Positions 12,401-27,400 of a stretch of DNA of 64,000 nt are shown here, piece by piece; position 1 is the stretch's first letter, and each line of letters begins with the position of its first letter. The position numbers and the translations under genes were made by a program. The stretch lies in contig VUYV01000148.1 in assembly GCA_008711295.1 (NCBI GenBank), forward strand, positions 1,404,384 to 1,468,383, written 5' to 3'. Under the pieces are notes generated by a model. That model was not told where the DNA came from. It did no database searches and saw only the letters and a list, made by a program, of their open reading frames with translations. The stretch is from Anarhynchus alexandrinus (lineage: Eukaryota; Chordata; Aves; Charadriiformes; Charadriidae).

Positions 12401-15400
12401 CCACCTGCCCAAATAATCCTAATATAAACTTAGACCTTCTTTTTCCCCCCTGTGTTCTTCCTCTTGTTTTCCATTACACTGCCCCAGGCTAAGAGAGTTG
12501 GGGTTGGTCAGCCTGGAGAAGAGAAGGCTCTGGGGAGACCTTATTGTGGCCTTCCAATACCTAAAAGGGGCTACAGGAGAGATGGAGAGGGACTCTTGAT
12601 CATGGAGAGTAGTGATAGGATGAGGGGGAATGGCTTTAAACTAAAAGAGGGAAGATTTAGACTAGATATAAGGAAGAAATTGTTTACACTGAGGGTGGTG
12701 AAACCCTGGCTCAGGTTGCCCAGAGAGGTGGTCGATGCCCCATCCCTGGAAACATTCCAGGTCAGGTAGGATGGGGCTCTGAACAACCCGGTCTAGTGGA
12801 AGACATCCCTGCTCATGGCAGGGGGTTTGGACTAGATGGCCTTTAAAGGTCCCTTCCAACCCAGACTATTCTATGATTCCATGAAATTTTTAATTTAAAA
12901 AGGTGTTGTCAACTCACCAGGATAGAAATGATGCCTTTGAATTTTTCTTCCACTAAATCACAAATTATTTTGTTATTGAAATACTGAACTGGTTCCCACT
13001 ACAAAGACAAGAAATCACACTTGGGTGAAAACAATTCTAGACTGGAAAAAAACAGGAAAATTTCAGAACATTTCAGACAGCGCCTTACTTAAATAACCTT
13101 TCTGTCAAATTTGAAACAAAGCTTTTTCACTCCTCAAATTTATTTTCCTAACATTGCCTTTAAAAAGCTTTTTTTCTATCAGAGTAAAAGACTGGAATGG
13201 CATTATTCACTTCTAGCACTATCACACAGTTACCAAAGTGTTTTGAAAAGAAAGGAAAAAGGAAAGCTCTTTAATTCATTTACTTTGCAAACCGTTATCA
13301 GCAGCTCCTTTTCTAATCTGTCCTCTGGCCTACACAAGTGCTACGAAGGAGACAGTGGAAGTGATGATATTGGCTCTTACCGCTATGCCTTCTGACTCGT
13401 ATTCCTCTTGTTCTGACTTTAATGTGAGCTCTATGAAGAGCTGCTGCAATTTTTCATTACAATAATTAATACAAAATTGCTCAAAGCTGCAAACAAAAAT
13501 CAGAAAAATAATCACTAACACTGTACCACAAGTAAAAGAAGCCGTAATTAGTGGGCAGCAGCGTGAATCTATTTCTTTTGATTTACACAGAGATACAAGG
13601 AACTTTGTGAAATGTTTACTTACTGAATGTATAAATTTAGTAAGTTTATTACTTAGTGGATCTCACAGAAGAGTTCCAGAAGGAGGGAAAAACAGACATG
13701 AAGGGTGGAACACAGAGGAATGCAAAAACTTTTAAGAAGGGGCCAATAACACCGCAAATTTGAGTGTCTCGGTTCATTGCTATCTGCCAGAGTTGGGTTC
13801 CAGACTCCACCACAGTCAGAGTTTTGTAGCTGTTTTTTCCCATTCACACCACCGTGGAAAGATGCCACAACAGCCACCACTGTGCCAGAGCTGGACAAAG
13901 GCAGAGTTCAAGCTACGGTATGAATATGCCCCAAAAAGACAACAGTCTCTTTAAAATACCAGGAACATTAACAGATATAAATGCTAAATATTAGCTGGAT
14001 GCCCCAAGTGTTCGAAGCCCTGTGATTATCAGTTATTCAACTGGTTTCCTAAAGGTGAAATGTCATCTCTTTCTCTCTTATTAAGAGAATCGGAGATGGA
14101 ATAATGTCTTATTTCACAATGGAGAGAAAACACTATAATGAATGAAGTCATGCAGAGTTTATTCAAAACTCAAAGACACTGATTGAAACAAACCTGTTAT
14201 GCTGGAAAACCTCAAATCCATAGATATCAAGCAATCCTAGAACTGTTGTACTTCGCCAGCCCGGAAACTCTCCTTCCTGCAATATGGTAAAAAATAAAGG
14301 TTGATACGTACTCACAGCTACGATCCACCACAGGATTTTTCCCATTTAGTTACAGCATTAACTCCTTACCCCCCTTCTTAATGGAAAACAAATTAATTTA
14401 GAAATCGCTGTATAGCATGGAGCGTACCATTTCTCTGCTTTGCAGCTAAAAGATTTGAAAATTCCTTTTACGCTTGGTTGGCTACCAACAACCAAAAGGT
14501 TCATTTACCTTGTAAGCAAGAGACTTGTTGACCTTGTTGACCAGCCAGGAGAAAGTGCGTCCGTATATTGCTTTAGCAAGCGCATCCCTCGCGTAGGCTG
14601 CCTGCTCCAGGTTCAGAGGACTGATCAGCTGCGTGCAGAAGGAGAAAAAAGCCACTCAACAGCCATTCCACTGAGGGATTCAGTTGCCCTGGTTCATTGT
14701 CAATAAACAGCCGCTCAACGGCATCCTGTCTGGGCTCAGCTCACATCACTGTCTCCCAGCCGTACAGGCTGCAAGTCACCGTGAAGCTGTGGGACTCCTG
14801 CATTGACAACCTCCTTTGACAAGTGAGAAGTGAACTGTTTAGCTCTGGTAAGAGAGCTGACGGCGTAGCGCTAGCTTGATTTAATCCATGTGCTTCCCAG
14901 AGCCCCAGTTCAAGTTCTTACCTCTTCCCCCTTTGCTATGATCTTCTTGTGGATCAGCGCATCTCGAAGAACAGAGCCCTCCACTGCTAGAAGCTGCAAA
15001 GCAGTAGAATATTAAATTAATTTATGAAGCAGTATGTTCAATTTATCAGTACTAGTTTTAAGAGACCAGAAAGGCTTTTCCACTGTCCTCAAAAGCACAG
15101 TCTAGTGGAACAACCCTTCATTTCCCATTCACACTGCAAGATTTCTTGCAACGTCAATCCTGCCCTTTCCTCCCGCACGCCACCTCCTTTCTGGCAGTGA
15201 TATGACCTAACAAAGAAATTGGCCTGATTGTTCTGGCACACAGAACTGACTAAGCAAGGGCACGAGGGGTCTTCTTTCTTTAAAACTCTTCTCTGGTGTA
15301 GGTCTATTCCTATCCCACTGCCTGAAGGCAAAAACCTCAAGTCAGTGGTGGATCAAGTGGTAAATAGAGAAGTTGTCAATTAAAGGATTTTGATGTTAAC

Positions 15401-18400
15401 GTTTGCATTTTATTTAGGTCAAATAAAAGTAAATTTATGAAAACTTCTAAATCGTATTCTAAAATTATACGATGGTACCAAGTTCAAAATAAGGAAACAT
15501 CTCTAATTCATCTTTAATATATCTCTAACTGGTGATACTCACCCGAGCCAGGTATTTAATCTGATTCTCTGTAGTGACCTGAGCATTTCCTTGCTCATCA
15601 GCAGCAAACTGCACGTTCCCCAGGTGCAGAACGCTAGCCACAATGCTCAGCAAATCCTAGGATGGAAGAAACAGTCAGAAACCAGATGATGAAATGAACG
15701 CACAGCAGGAAAAGGCAGCGAGATCTTTTTGTTAATTAACATTTTACAAGAACATTTTGTATTTTTTACGGCATTTTTGCAGAGAATATATCCATTCTGA
15801 AGGCCACCTTTGGTCAGAAATAACAAATCAAAGCAGAAAAATTCCTTAAGAGTAGGAAAATCAGCGGTGCTGTCAAACATGTCTTACCTCCACCTCGCTG
15901 TCATTGAAGCTTATAATAGACAGGGCTTTTCGCACAATCTTCCAATCATTTTTATCATTTATGGAGCTGACCCTTGCACAGTGGCCCTAAAAAGACACAG
16001 TTTGATAGAAATAAGTACATAATTGTCAAAGATATATTACTCATGCTCAATGCGCTTCTGCCATGTGTTTATTTTTACAGCAGTCATCGCAGTGTTATTT
16101 TTGAAGCAAGGGAAGGAAACTACAAAATCAACTGAGAAAAATATCGGTCCTATAATATAACATAACAATATTGTAAGAATAACTAGTTAATGCACACCTT
16201 TACTAAATAGTGATACTGTTGTGGGCTTTTTTCGAGGCCCAGCCTTCGCAGTAAGTCCTCTTCCCCTCCTTCTAGCAGCTGGTAGAAAATGTGGAAGTTC
16301 CTCTCTCCGTGGTTCTGGTGCACAACTCGGGATTTCTCCAGGAGGTAGTTCAAGATGTGGCCCCCGACAGGAGCCCCCTAAATCAAACCAGACACATTGG
16401 AATAGTTCATCAATGCAGAGGAAAATATTTCTGCTTCTTGGTGGTCTGTTCAAAGACAAATAGGATACAAAATGATAGCTTACAGAAAGACAGAAAATTA
16501 TCTGCCGTTTTGCTTTTTAATCTCTATTTCAGCTAAAAGAGTGGCAATTTGGGTTTCGAAGTGTATGCAAAATGAGCTATCAAGTGACAATAACATGCCA
16601 TTATACAGATCATGGCTACAGCACATACTGAATGGGATCCTGACGTGTAAAATTCCTTCTCAGAAGGAATTCAACACAAAGGAAAAGCAACAACACTGTG
16701 GGTGTGGAGGGATTATATATTGAGAGGTTTAAAAGATTGCAATATGCCGAGCTACTCAGTTCTTGCACTATGTTCTTCTTCATAGCGTGGGGCAATTTGG
16801 ATCAGAATTGAATCAAACACTATGCAAAGTTACACAGAACAGATTATCTTCAGATCACAGCTGGCTTACGTGGATTTAGTTTGGGAGTATCCATTTGCAT
16901 GGTGCACATATACCCTAGAAATTAGAGAATTTAAGCCCACTGTCTCCTTATAGAGAGAAATGAGGGAAGAAAGAAAGGGAAGTGTGTTCTATAGAATCCT
17001 CTGGAACCAAACTTTGCTGCCATAGACTCTGCTTGTACTGTCGTCAAGGGAATGCAAAATAATCGCTCCACGCACACGTCAGTACAAGAAAGCAGAGCCA
17101 GAGACCTGCTGTGACCAGGACCAGTTCTCAAGTACAAAACAGATTTTAAGTTACCCTGTAATCAAACTGCACATCCATATATTTCCCAAATCGGCTGGAG
17201 TTGTCATTCCGAAGGGTTTTTGCATTTCCAAAGGCCTGAAATGAAAACGATCAGTGAAAAAATAAATAAATATCAAATAAGATTATTTATAAACACTTTG
17301 GTGAAGCTGCCAGTTGTTTATTTACATCCGTTAAAGCCCAGGTTTGACCATTTTGCAAGGGAAACCAAGAAGGAAACAGATTGCTACCCGAATTCTAATG
17401 CTGATCTTTATGCCCAGCGCAAGCATTGCAGATGGACCATGCCTCTGAAAACAATTCCATCCCCCCTAGTAAGCCTGTTTTACTGCCAGTTCACTGCTGA
17501 CAACATATGTCATGTCTGACAGTCTTTTCAAAGCTTCCTCTTTCATCACGGCTATTTGCTTCCAAGTCACCCGCAGCTCCGCTCACAGCAGGCGCTGGCC
17601 TGCCAGGCTGTCCCCTCCCGTGGGGAGCACACCCTTCCCGCGCGTGCAGCACACATTTGAGTACGGAGCAGAAATATCAAAGGGGGACTACAAAGACAGC
17701 TCAGGACTGGACACTAGAGGACACCACAGCACTAGAAAATGCACCCACAAATGCATTTCTCAGAGGACACGCTGATGTGTCCGCTTCGGGCTTCGCAAAC
17801 TTATGCAGAGCACCAGAACTCTTCCCACACCAAATGCCTCTCTCTCCCCGCAGCCTGCCCACTCCAGAACTGCTCCTGGTGGACTGGAAAGGGCCAACGA
17901 GTTCAGCAGCAGACAGCCATTTCTTTGGCTTGGGAGCAGCCCGGGATTCCCCTGTGTGCAGTGCAAATGATCTGCCCGCATGCCGTGCCGCAGCGTTCCC
18001 AGGATACACTATCGGCTCCGCACAGACAGCTCAGTCGTGCCCTGTGGGGTCCGGCTGCCCCCACCCCCTCAGCTGGAAAATGTGAGTGCTGCTGGTATGA
18101 CTCAATGTCAAGTTTCCCCGCTGCGGGCTCTAGAGTTACCTCCAGGACAGGATTGGATTGTAACAGGCGGTCCTTCACGGTTTCGACCTGCTGACTGGCC
18201 GGACAGGTCACGGCGTAGTACTGCAGGATCTTCTTGGTGGCCTCAGTTTTGCCAGCCCCGCTCTCCCCAGAGATCAGAATACACTGATCCTTCCTCTCCG
18301 TGCGCAGGGAGCGGTACGAGTTGTCTGCAATAGCGTAGCTAAGGGACAATGATAACCAGGCATTAGTTCATCTCCACAGATGAAGGGCAGAGACTCCTCA

Positions 18401-21400
18401 GCTAAGACTGTACCACAGAGCGAACTCCCAGCAGAGACACCTCAAAAAGAAGTACGTGCCCCTGGGCTGGGTAAGAGCGTGTCACTTCTGCACACTGGTG
18501 ATGAGACAGGAGATCACTGTGAACTCTTTCTGACATCTCTTAGCCACTACGTACATGTCCTAACCACTGAGCCAAGTTTCTGCAGCGTGGTAGCACAAAT
18601 CTATCAAATTCCTTTAAAAACTGTTCTTTTGAGTCTCTCTGACTAGAAGAGCTTCTGTAGAAGATGACTAAATGGTGTAGACAAATTTACTTTTCTAAAT
18701 AGACATGACCTTTCAACATTGGTTCCCAGGACAAAAAAGCTTTATGTTCAGGAAACACCTTGTTTTCCATCGATCTTTATTCTAGCTTATCTCTTAAGTG
18801 ATGACACACTCAGAAGGTCACAACTGCACGTTGCTATCTGGGTGACTCCAGAGCAGCCCAACCTCTCACACCTTCTCCTGGATGGCAGGAAGAATCGGAT
18901 AAGCCAGCAGAGACTATTAAGCATCCTGCAGGCTACATAAGCTACCATCCAACCGAGGCCAAACGCTACCCAAAATACCCGGCGGTTCCTCCTGCCTGCG
19001 TACAGCCAGGGTGTGCTGCTGCTGGCCCTGGAGCCCTGCTGCTTGCTTCACTGCTTTTCCTTTCTCTTCTCTTTTCCTCCCTGCAATAGACCAGACAGGA
19101 TCTTATACCAAGAATCACACACATGCTTTTACAACACCAGAGAGCAGGAGGATGAGTCTGAGAACGGTGGTAACCGCTTACAGAGCGAGAGGAAAAGGAC
19201 CAGATAGGTGCAATGGAAGGGGATAAGAGAAAAGAGGAGCATTAGCCCTTCACAATGCACTCATATAAGACGACCTCCACAGCAGTGCTTTCAGCTCTCT
19301 TACGTGTGGTGATCAAGCAGATATCCTGTCTTCATACATTTGACAACCTTTTAGTAGCTTTGCTCCCCCCCCCCTTTTTTTCAAACGTTCATGCTGTGAA
19401 ATTAATTACAAATAATCACGCCAAAATAACAGCCGTGGCCTTCTCAAGTCTATTAATACTTGGTGCTAAGGCAACACCAATGAGCTACCTAGCAACACAA
19501 CCGCACGCTTACCCCACTAAAGTCATCAACTCCTTCTCTTCCCATCCAAATTCTGTCTCTGGAGTATTTTGAACACAGTCGAATAAATGTAAATTTAATT
19601 TAAATTTTAAGACCTGCCTCTAGACTGCGTGCCTTTGTTGGGTGGTTATATAGAGCTGCAGAAGGCTAGCAGTCATGCACACCACGTACAGAATCACTTC
19701 ACTTAAAGATGTTTATGGTCCCATTTGTAGTCACCATCTCTGAACCCCCCGGCAGGCTATAAATAGGACAGGATGTGACAGATCACTCTGGGAAGTATGC
19801 TGTGTTTCAAGCCCATAGGGATAACTTTTCTCCTTTAGATGACTATGTGTGACGCACTTCCCAGAGAACCCAGCGCTCGGGCCCAGCCTTAAACTATTTT
19901 GACACTGGAATAGCAATCCTGAAGTACTTTGGCTTTCTAGAATCCATTTCAAATAAGAGGAAGAGGGAAAAAGACACCTGAAATACTGTAAAAGGAGAAG
20001 CACAGAGTACTACACTACAGAGCATTTCAGTGCTCCTCAGAATATTTTTAAACACATAAATAACCCAAATAATGTAATGTAAATAATCAAATAATGTAAC
20101 CTTTTTTAATGGAACAATAAAAACAGTTTACAAAAAAACACTGTTTTCCCAGTTGGAGCAGCACTGGCATTCAGTACTGCAGTTCTCAAGGGTTTACTTA
20201 CGAGCTGCAGGTTTTACAATTTCTTATGGGACTAGTTAAAACAAGAGAACGGCCTAAGAAATAATGAGCTACTTTGTGATTTAAGTCACTTTGTGTAGCA
20301 CATACAGGAAGCAAAGCAGAGCTGCTTAGCGCTCCGTGTTATACGTGAGCATTGTTATCGAGCTCAGTACCTACTGCACACAAATAAAAAGGCAGCCACA
20401 GTCCCAGTGATTTTCCAGAGAGTCACCGAATTGTCACCGAAGGACAAAGAAGCCCTTGAGAGTGCCATGATCACAGGCAAAAGTGGCTGCATCTAGGCCA
20501 GGTCTCCGCCTGGAAGGCAGGAGTGAAGGCAACCTGTGGAGCAACAACACTTTGCAAGTGAGAGCTGAGCGTGGAGCGAAGAGCTGCTGCCCCCGCACCC
20601 TCAGTGGCGTCACCAGGAACTGCCCGACACTGATTTAAGGCGCTGCCAGTTACTTTCTCGGGGCAGATCTCTTTAGTTGGGGCACCTGCACGTAGACACG
20701 AACTACTGACACATCCAGATCAAGGGCAGAACTTAGCAGATTGGAATGCAGTTTTTTTCAGGTTTAATCGTGCCCCGTATAGGTCCACACAAAAAGCCTG
20801 AAACACTATAAAAATCACATTTTCATCATAACAAATACAACTTCAAGGGTTCAGACTTTCCCAAGTAATGGTGTTTCTCTCCCTCCCTGTGCTTGCAGCG
20901 CATTCTGTTTTGCTTACTCTCCTGGGCTATGTGCCAGTAATAAGAAACAATCCAAACAGTTTGCTCAAAAATAATATAATCTACTCTTCCAAGACTTCTT
21001 TAAAAAATAATAATAAAGTAAATAAATAAATACATTAAAAAAAAACAAACACACACCTCCAAGAGGTGCTCAGAATTAAGCCCTTGGTCCTGAAAGAAAA
21101 CATTTTGGAGCCAAATGTGCTCAGCTCTTAGTCATCTTTCTCTTTCAGTCTGACAAAAAAATCCAAATGCTTTCAAAAATAACTTTAAACCTCAAACTTT
21201 TTTTTTTTTAATGGGAAATTGGGAATGCTCACCAGGCCAGACCATGTAAATAAATACATTCCGTGTTCCAACAGTCTGACGGTATCTTAGCAACAAGGGA
21301 AATACCAGATAAATATTGGTCAGGCAGTAACAGCAGAGGTAGGAAAGAAACCACCACACATCCAGACACACTCTTTCCCCTAGTTAGCCCTATGCTGAAC

Positions 21401-24400
21401 GAGCGATGTAGCAGCAGGGGAAACTCACAGCCCGGACATGCAGACCCCAAGTAACCCTGGAACAATGAACTCCCGTCCTGCCAGGGCTGGGTAAGCAGCT
21501 CTGTTCCTCCAGCCAGGAAGGAACCAACTCCCTTTCCAAATACCACTCCTGCAAAGGCAACTCATCCTCTTTGGAGAGAGGAACAGGAATAGAAAGAGCT
21601 GTACACCACACCCTCCGAAGGATCCTTTATATCCCTATGACTTTTAGTGCTGCATGTGGGACAAGGAGAAGTCCTATTTGCTTGTTTTCACGTGTCATTA
21701 TTGCACACGCCTGTGTGGGAACGGCACAAACTGCACTGTTTACCCACAGGCCACTCACAGGTGAGGAGAAACTTCATAGAAGCTGACACCACGGTATCGC
21801 TCCATGTTCTGTTTACTGTAGATTTCCAGTTCCTTGTACGGATTAACAGACACCAGAACTGAGCCAATGTATGTCTGGAAAAGAGAACACAAAGCAGAGA
21901 GATTACAGAAGGTCTGGCAGCGGATTCCCCGAGACCCCAGGCTGCTCCGAAGGCAGTATGTCGTTGACAAGGGCTGCCTGCCCCGGTGGCACTGGGGATG
22001 CTGCTAAGGGCTTCCAAAGAGGCCAAGGATGCTGAAGAAATGATCTCTTAGTGCAATGAGAATGCCATTGCGGGAGTCATGCTACACATGTTATCCTTGC
22101 AAATGGTTTTAGTGCTTCTAACAAGCAAAAATGGATTATTTCTGATATACCATTTAGGATCAAGTTCAAGCCTGGGGCTGCTGAAAGCCCATCACAGAGT
22201 GAATTCATGAAATGGAAGAATGTGGTGTAAGTTGGATACTCAGTGCTGGCAAGACCTGTAAACACCAGCAGACCTCAACTGGAGCACTGCAATGAGTCCC
22301 TACATCTGTTAACACGACAGTATCCCAGACTAGTTCTGACACAAGTGACCGTGGTCTATTAAAGCTGATACCACCACCTCCAAACCCCTCCAACTGCAGG
22401 GCAAAGCTATGGTATGTCTTCTGTAGCAAATGCCCAAATTCAGGTCACCGACGAACACTTTGACGTCTGTCACACTGCTACTCACATAGATCAGATTCTC
22501 CTTGAAGCGCTTACGCAGATTTTCAATAAACGCAGCTTCGCTGGTGAAGTTCTCAAGCAGGACAAAATCCTGCACCCCGACACGGTCGCGGGCCGTCAGA
22601 GCGCTCTCCATGGTCAGCCGAATACCGTTAGTCCCCGCTCCCTGCAACCAAAAGCAGAGGAAGGTTGGGATATCTGTGGCTTTGTTTGCAGCTCAACTGC
22701 GTCCACAAGAACGATTAACCACAATTACCTATGGACAACCTATAAAGAGGAGAGGATATTAAAATAACCCCACTACTGTCGGAAACGCTAGTCAATGTAT
22801 ACTAACACTGTATCAGTTGGTTTATACTAATTGCTTTGATGGAAGACAAGCCAGCATGAGGGAAAAGTTACTGCTAAATTTCCAATCACTTTAGAGGAAT
22901 CAATCAAACACGCATTTCATAAAAAGAATAAAACTTGGATTTCCTTTCCCAGGCATCCTTTAGCGGGAGTGAGACTGAAATCTGTCCTCCTCTCTACTTT
23001 TCTCTCTCATTTCATAACGGGAAGTCGTTTCGAGGTAAGGAATCTTTTATGACTAATGATGATTCATCTCATAAGCAAACAGCTTCATATTGCCGACCAA
23101 TTTAAAAGCTTTAGGAAGACACCCAATGGGAAAATTCTGGGAAACTTCAGAACTAATGAGAAATGGGCATTGCCGCATCCCATGCCAGTGTTAGGAATTT
23201 AGACCGTGCCACTAACATCTATCCCATGCATCAAGCAACTTCTATTCCCTGACCCTCTTTTAAAGGTTACATTTTCAATGTGATGTGGTTGAGACACAAC
23301 CGTCTTTGGAAAACACAGGTCTGCTGACTTCTTATTTCTACCTCACGTACTAAAATCGGGAGAGGAAATGTGCACCAAGTGACTCAGTCGCTACTCGCAG
23401 GGAAAATTTCCACCCAATGGACAGATGATGTACAAGGCATAGAAAACGAGAGACACCACAGAAATCAGAGACAGGAGATAGAACATATTAAACAAATTGC
23501 CTCACATCTGTCTGCATTTCCTTATCGTATTCTTAAATTACTTTGCAAACTCCTCACAGCAAGCACTCTTCTCCTAAACCATTTCCCTAAAGCACTAATG
23601 CATTTCAGAGAATCTCTTGTTATATTCTGGGATGGCGCCATCACTGGCACAAACGCCACTGGGGTTTGTTCCTAAACAGGCTCACGCACTAATAGCAAAC
23701 CCCAGGCACCCTCTCCTGTAGCGGTGTTACAAACCGGGAATGCCGGACCCCTGCCGCATAACACTGTCATCCAGCCCCAAAACCCTGCACAATGACGTAG
23801 ATGATTTTTGCTGACTCACGTTGTCAGGTAGTTCCTTTCTGCTCCTTCTCAAGATATAATAGTGGTCAGAGCACGGGGACTGATGGCGTGCAGGGAAAAA
23901 AAAAATAAAAACAACCTTGGTCAGAAGAAAATTTAGCTTAAGTTTTGTTAAGTAGTAATAAAGGCAAGACCCACTCAAGGATAAATTTGGGCCCAAACAG
24001 GTGCAAATTCCCTCTGTCTGCAGTTGTTTAGACTTACCAATCATTTACAAATGTAGTTTTGCCTATTTCTGCAAGTTATAATTGGCTTCCTTCCCGAAAG
24101 CCCAGTGCCTGGGCATAAGTTATTTCATGAAACTAACAGCTTTCAGAAAGAAAAATTAGTTCCTACAATTTGCTACTAGGAAATCTTAAATCCAGATCCA
24201 CTCTAGTGGCTCAAACACCACAAAGAAATGTCATTTTTAAGTTCCTTTTTTTTTTTCCCCCCACATAAGTTTCATGGTCTGGAGGGCCTGATTTCCTAGC
24301 TTTGAAAGATCCAGTTTGGGAGGAATTCTGCAGATACTTTCGTAAGTAATCTTTTTAAAACGCCCAAAACTTTCCAAGCCAATCCCTCCACACCTTCGGC

Positions 24401-27400
24401 AAAATGCTTTGTTGGTTTCTTCTCCCCTCTTTGCCAAGGTGAAGAGGACAGGGGTAAGCCCTGGAGGAGGAAGGTGGTGATGAGATAAAGGACAACACTG
24501 GCAAAGGAAATAAAGATAAATCACATACAAATAAACTCTGCCTAGAAATTAGAATCCTTCTACCAGAGCCGTGGAATCCTGGAGCAGGTTTTGGACAAGG
24601 TAATGGGAACAAAGGCAAAACCAAAAGAAAATAACTAGTTTTCAAGTGGGTAAGTTTATGAATACAGTTTTAAAACACAGCTGCCTCAAAAAAGACTGAG
24701 GAAAAACTTCCACCCTCGCACAGTTAATCCAAGTTTATATAATCCTAAAGACTTTCACAGAAAACCTCACTTAGCAATTTCAACAGCTCTTTCATCAGCC
24801 ACTCCCTCCAGCCCAGGACAAACTGATCCCAGCTGTACACATCCAGCCTAAGGAAGAAGCAATCTATCCTACTTACAACAGAAAACTGCGCTTCGGCCAC
24901 CTCCCCTGGGACAGGCATTTAAGGCTAAGGCGCTTTCGGTTTCTTCCACGCTTTTTTCTTCTCATTCAACTGCAACCTCCCTCCGTGAGAACAAAATAAC
25001 TACCTGAAATTTTCAGTCAGCTTTAAAAAAAACAAACACCTAAATGCAACTTTTCAGCAATAATTAAATGTGACCAGGTTACCTACTTGACCCGATGCAG
25101 TCGGATTCTCCGTAATATAAACTTTAATCACAGTGTTGTACCCTCCCAAGCCTAAGGTCAATGCAAATACAAACGTCAGCCATAAACCACAGCTGAGCAA
25201 TATGCCCTTCTCTGTGCCAAGCGTTTGCTCATTTGCTTTATTGCTTATGTCCAAGTCCACCACCAACTTAAAATGTCAACGTTAACTATTTGACTGCCAA
25301 TAATTTCAAAAGATGCAACGTAAAAGGAGGTGAAAATAAATCCTTTTTGCAGAATGGAAACAGAACAGTAACGCATAAGGAAGAAAGCAGGGAAAAGACG
25401 CTATTTAGAAAAAAAATAATCACAATGATGACCATATGTTCCTACTGAATGATGAATGTGACATTAAGGCACTGAATAAATTAAAATAGCTAAGATGTTA
25501 GTTATTTTATGTTAGCAGGCAGACATCAAATCTGGTGGCTGTAAATTAATGCTAGAAAACCCAGTCTGGGGGGGTTAAATATGTTACAGTGAAGCTAATT
25601 AACCATTAAAGCAGCTCGCCTATGGACAGGACTGGCTCCCTTGGCGTCTCCGCAGTGGATAGCTTTATCTCTGCCAAATCGCCTCCGGCTGACGCACAGT
25701 TCATTTCCAACAGCCTCTGCTCGGTGCTACGCTACAGCTCAGCTCGGACAACTCCGAAAGCCCTACGGCAGGCAGTACGTATTCCAGATAATCAGGAGAA
25801 TATAGGCTGTGAGGGTCTGATTAGACCCTTCCTTGCAAAACTCAGTTTTCCTTGAAGCCGCCAAGAGAGTACAGCGGTAGACGAGCTGTTCCCATAGTAA
25901 GAACAGAGGGCCATCCCACCTGCCCTCTGTGCAGCTGCGCCCTTTGGCTTGCACTTGTGCAATAAGCTAGGCTGGAAATCTGACATGGATTAAAATTTGC
26001 TCTTTTTTTTTTTTTTTTTAAATTATTTTAATCCAGGTCATTTTCCCACACTGGTTCCACACTTCATCGCTCGCAACGGCCGACAGATCTGCTGGCTCAA
26101 CGGCAGCGGAGATGGGCAGGGGAAGGTATTCCAGCAACAGGGCCAGTTCCTGCTGTTTTTGAGTGCTTGTGCAACTACCACCGAAGAGGCAAACTGGGTG
26201 CAGCCCAAGGGCTCCCCACCACCGCACCAGAACACATCCCCTCCTTTGGACTGTGCCTCCCTGGCACCTCTTAACACAAGCAATTACCTGTCTCTAAGCG
26301 GAACCATCGCAGAGCCAGCTAAACAATGAGCAGGAAAAAAAGATGCTGTTTTTTTTCTGTCAACGTAGTGAGCTAAATCACCTTACCGTGGGATCAAGGT
26401 GAGTGTCAGACGCAGGGCAAGGAGGTGTCCTTCCGACAGTAACAGGTAGGTAGGTTAGCTCACCCATGTGCAACCTCACCCTGCCTACAGGAATCAGAGG
26501 GAGGACCAGGCTAAGGATCCCAACCTTTGTAGGATACACCGTGCTAATGCCACACCCAGCACAGGCTGCGAACAGGGAATTACAAAAAATCTGAGTGATC
26601 TCCATCTGATCTCGGTGCCTGTGGGCTTAGGAGTGCCTGTGCCTCCTCTCCAACGGGCCTCTCATCACATACTAAAATCACTGTCCTAATGGTCACTCCT
26701 GCTTGAGAGAGTGCAAGCTGACATTTGCCACTGTGTTTCTCAAACCCACCCCGAGGTGCAGTTCCAAGGGACTCATTCCCACACTATTTTAACCCACTCT
26801 TTGCTTTTAATCTCTTCTCCAGAGCCGTCAGCACAACAGTGGCCCGCTGCCAGGAAAGGAAAAGCCGTCGCTCCTGAATGGTGGGGACCAAGCCAGTGCA
26901 ATTACCACAGCGGTACCACTTCCACATGCCTTTTTCTTCCTTGTGATTAAATTTTGGGAAGGCCTTTCAGCTGGTGTAAACTGGTGCTGCTGAACGCAGC
27001 GTGCAGAGCCAGGTTTACGTTGGCTGAGGTTCCAGCCTTTCTTTGTATTCATATACAACAGAGTCAACAAGACCCGAAAATACCCTTTGCAAACAGCTCC
27101 TGGGAGTACGAAAGCACTCAAGACTATACCAAGAGTTTCCTAACCTGAACTAGTAAGTCTCTGACATGTTACCGTGAAGGTGTAAACAAGTATTTTTCTT
27201 TTGAATGATGCTAAATGCGCCAAAGTATGGCAAAGACTTTCTTCTGCTTAGGACTTGGAGATCTAATGCACCTCAAAAATGAAAACCAAGACCTTTTGCT
27301 CCACACAACAAAATCCAAAGTACTCGAGTAATTTTCTTTTGTGATGGAAGATGGAGGGCAACTCTGCCACGAGCACAGGAGTTCAGGGCTGATGTGAACT

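Larger units (their letters stand above)
433..18139 (-). other. MYO1C: Introns of the MYO1C 3' half
   Basis: Introns between the coding exons listed here are mostly 0.1-0.8 kb; the larger ones are 433-1486, 2460-4026, 4912-6661 and 10929-12067. Apart from the CR1 pieces, the hairpin at 6394 and small A/T repeats, I see no gene, RNA gene or recognisable element in them. Open frames on either strand have no match to known families. Confidence 0.8.

Noticed and set aside
17507..18085. 192-codon plus-strand ORF between exons 5 and 4
   Set aside because: It lies in an intron, antisense to MYO1C, with several frames open together in a locally GC-richer stretch; no family is recognised and no promoter or splice context is seen.
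25054..25266. Hydrophobic 70-codon minus-strand ORF
   Set aside because: It looks membrane-like, but there is no splice, promoter or family support within a 9 kb intron.
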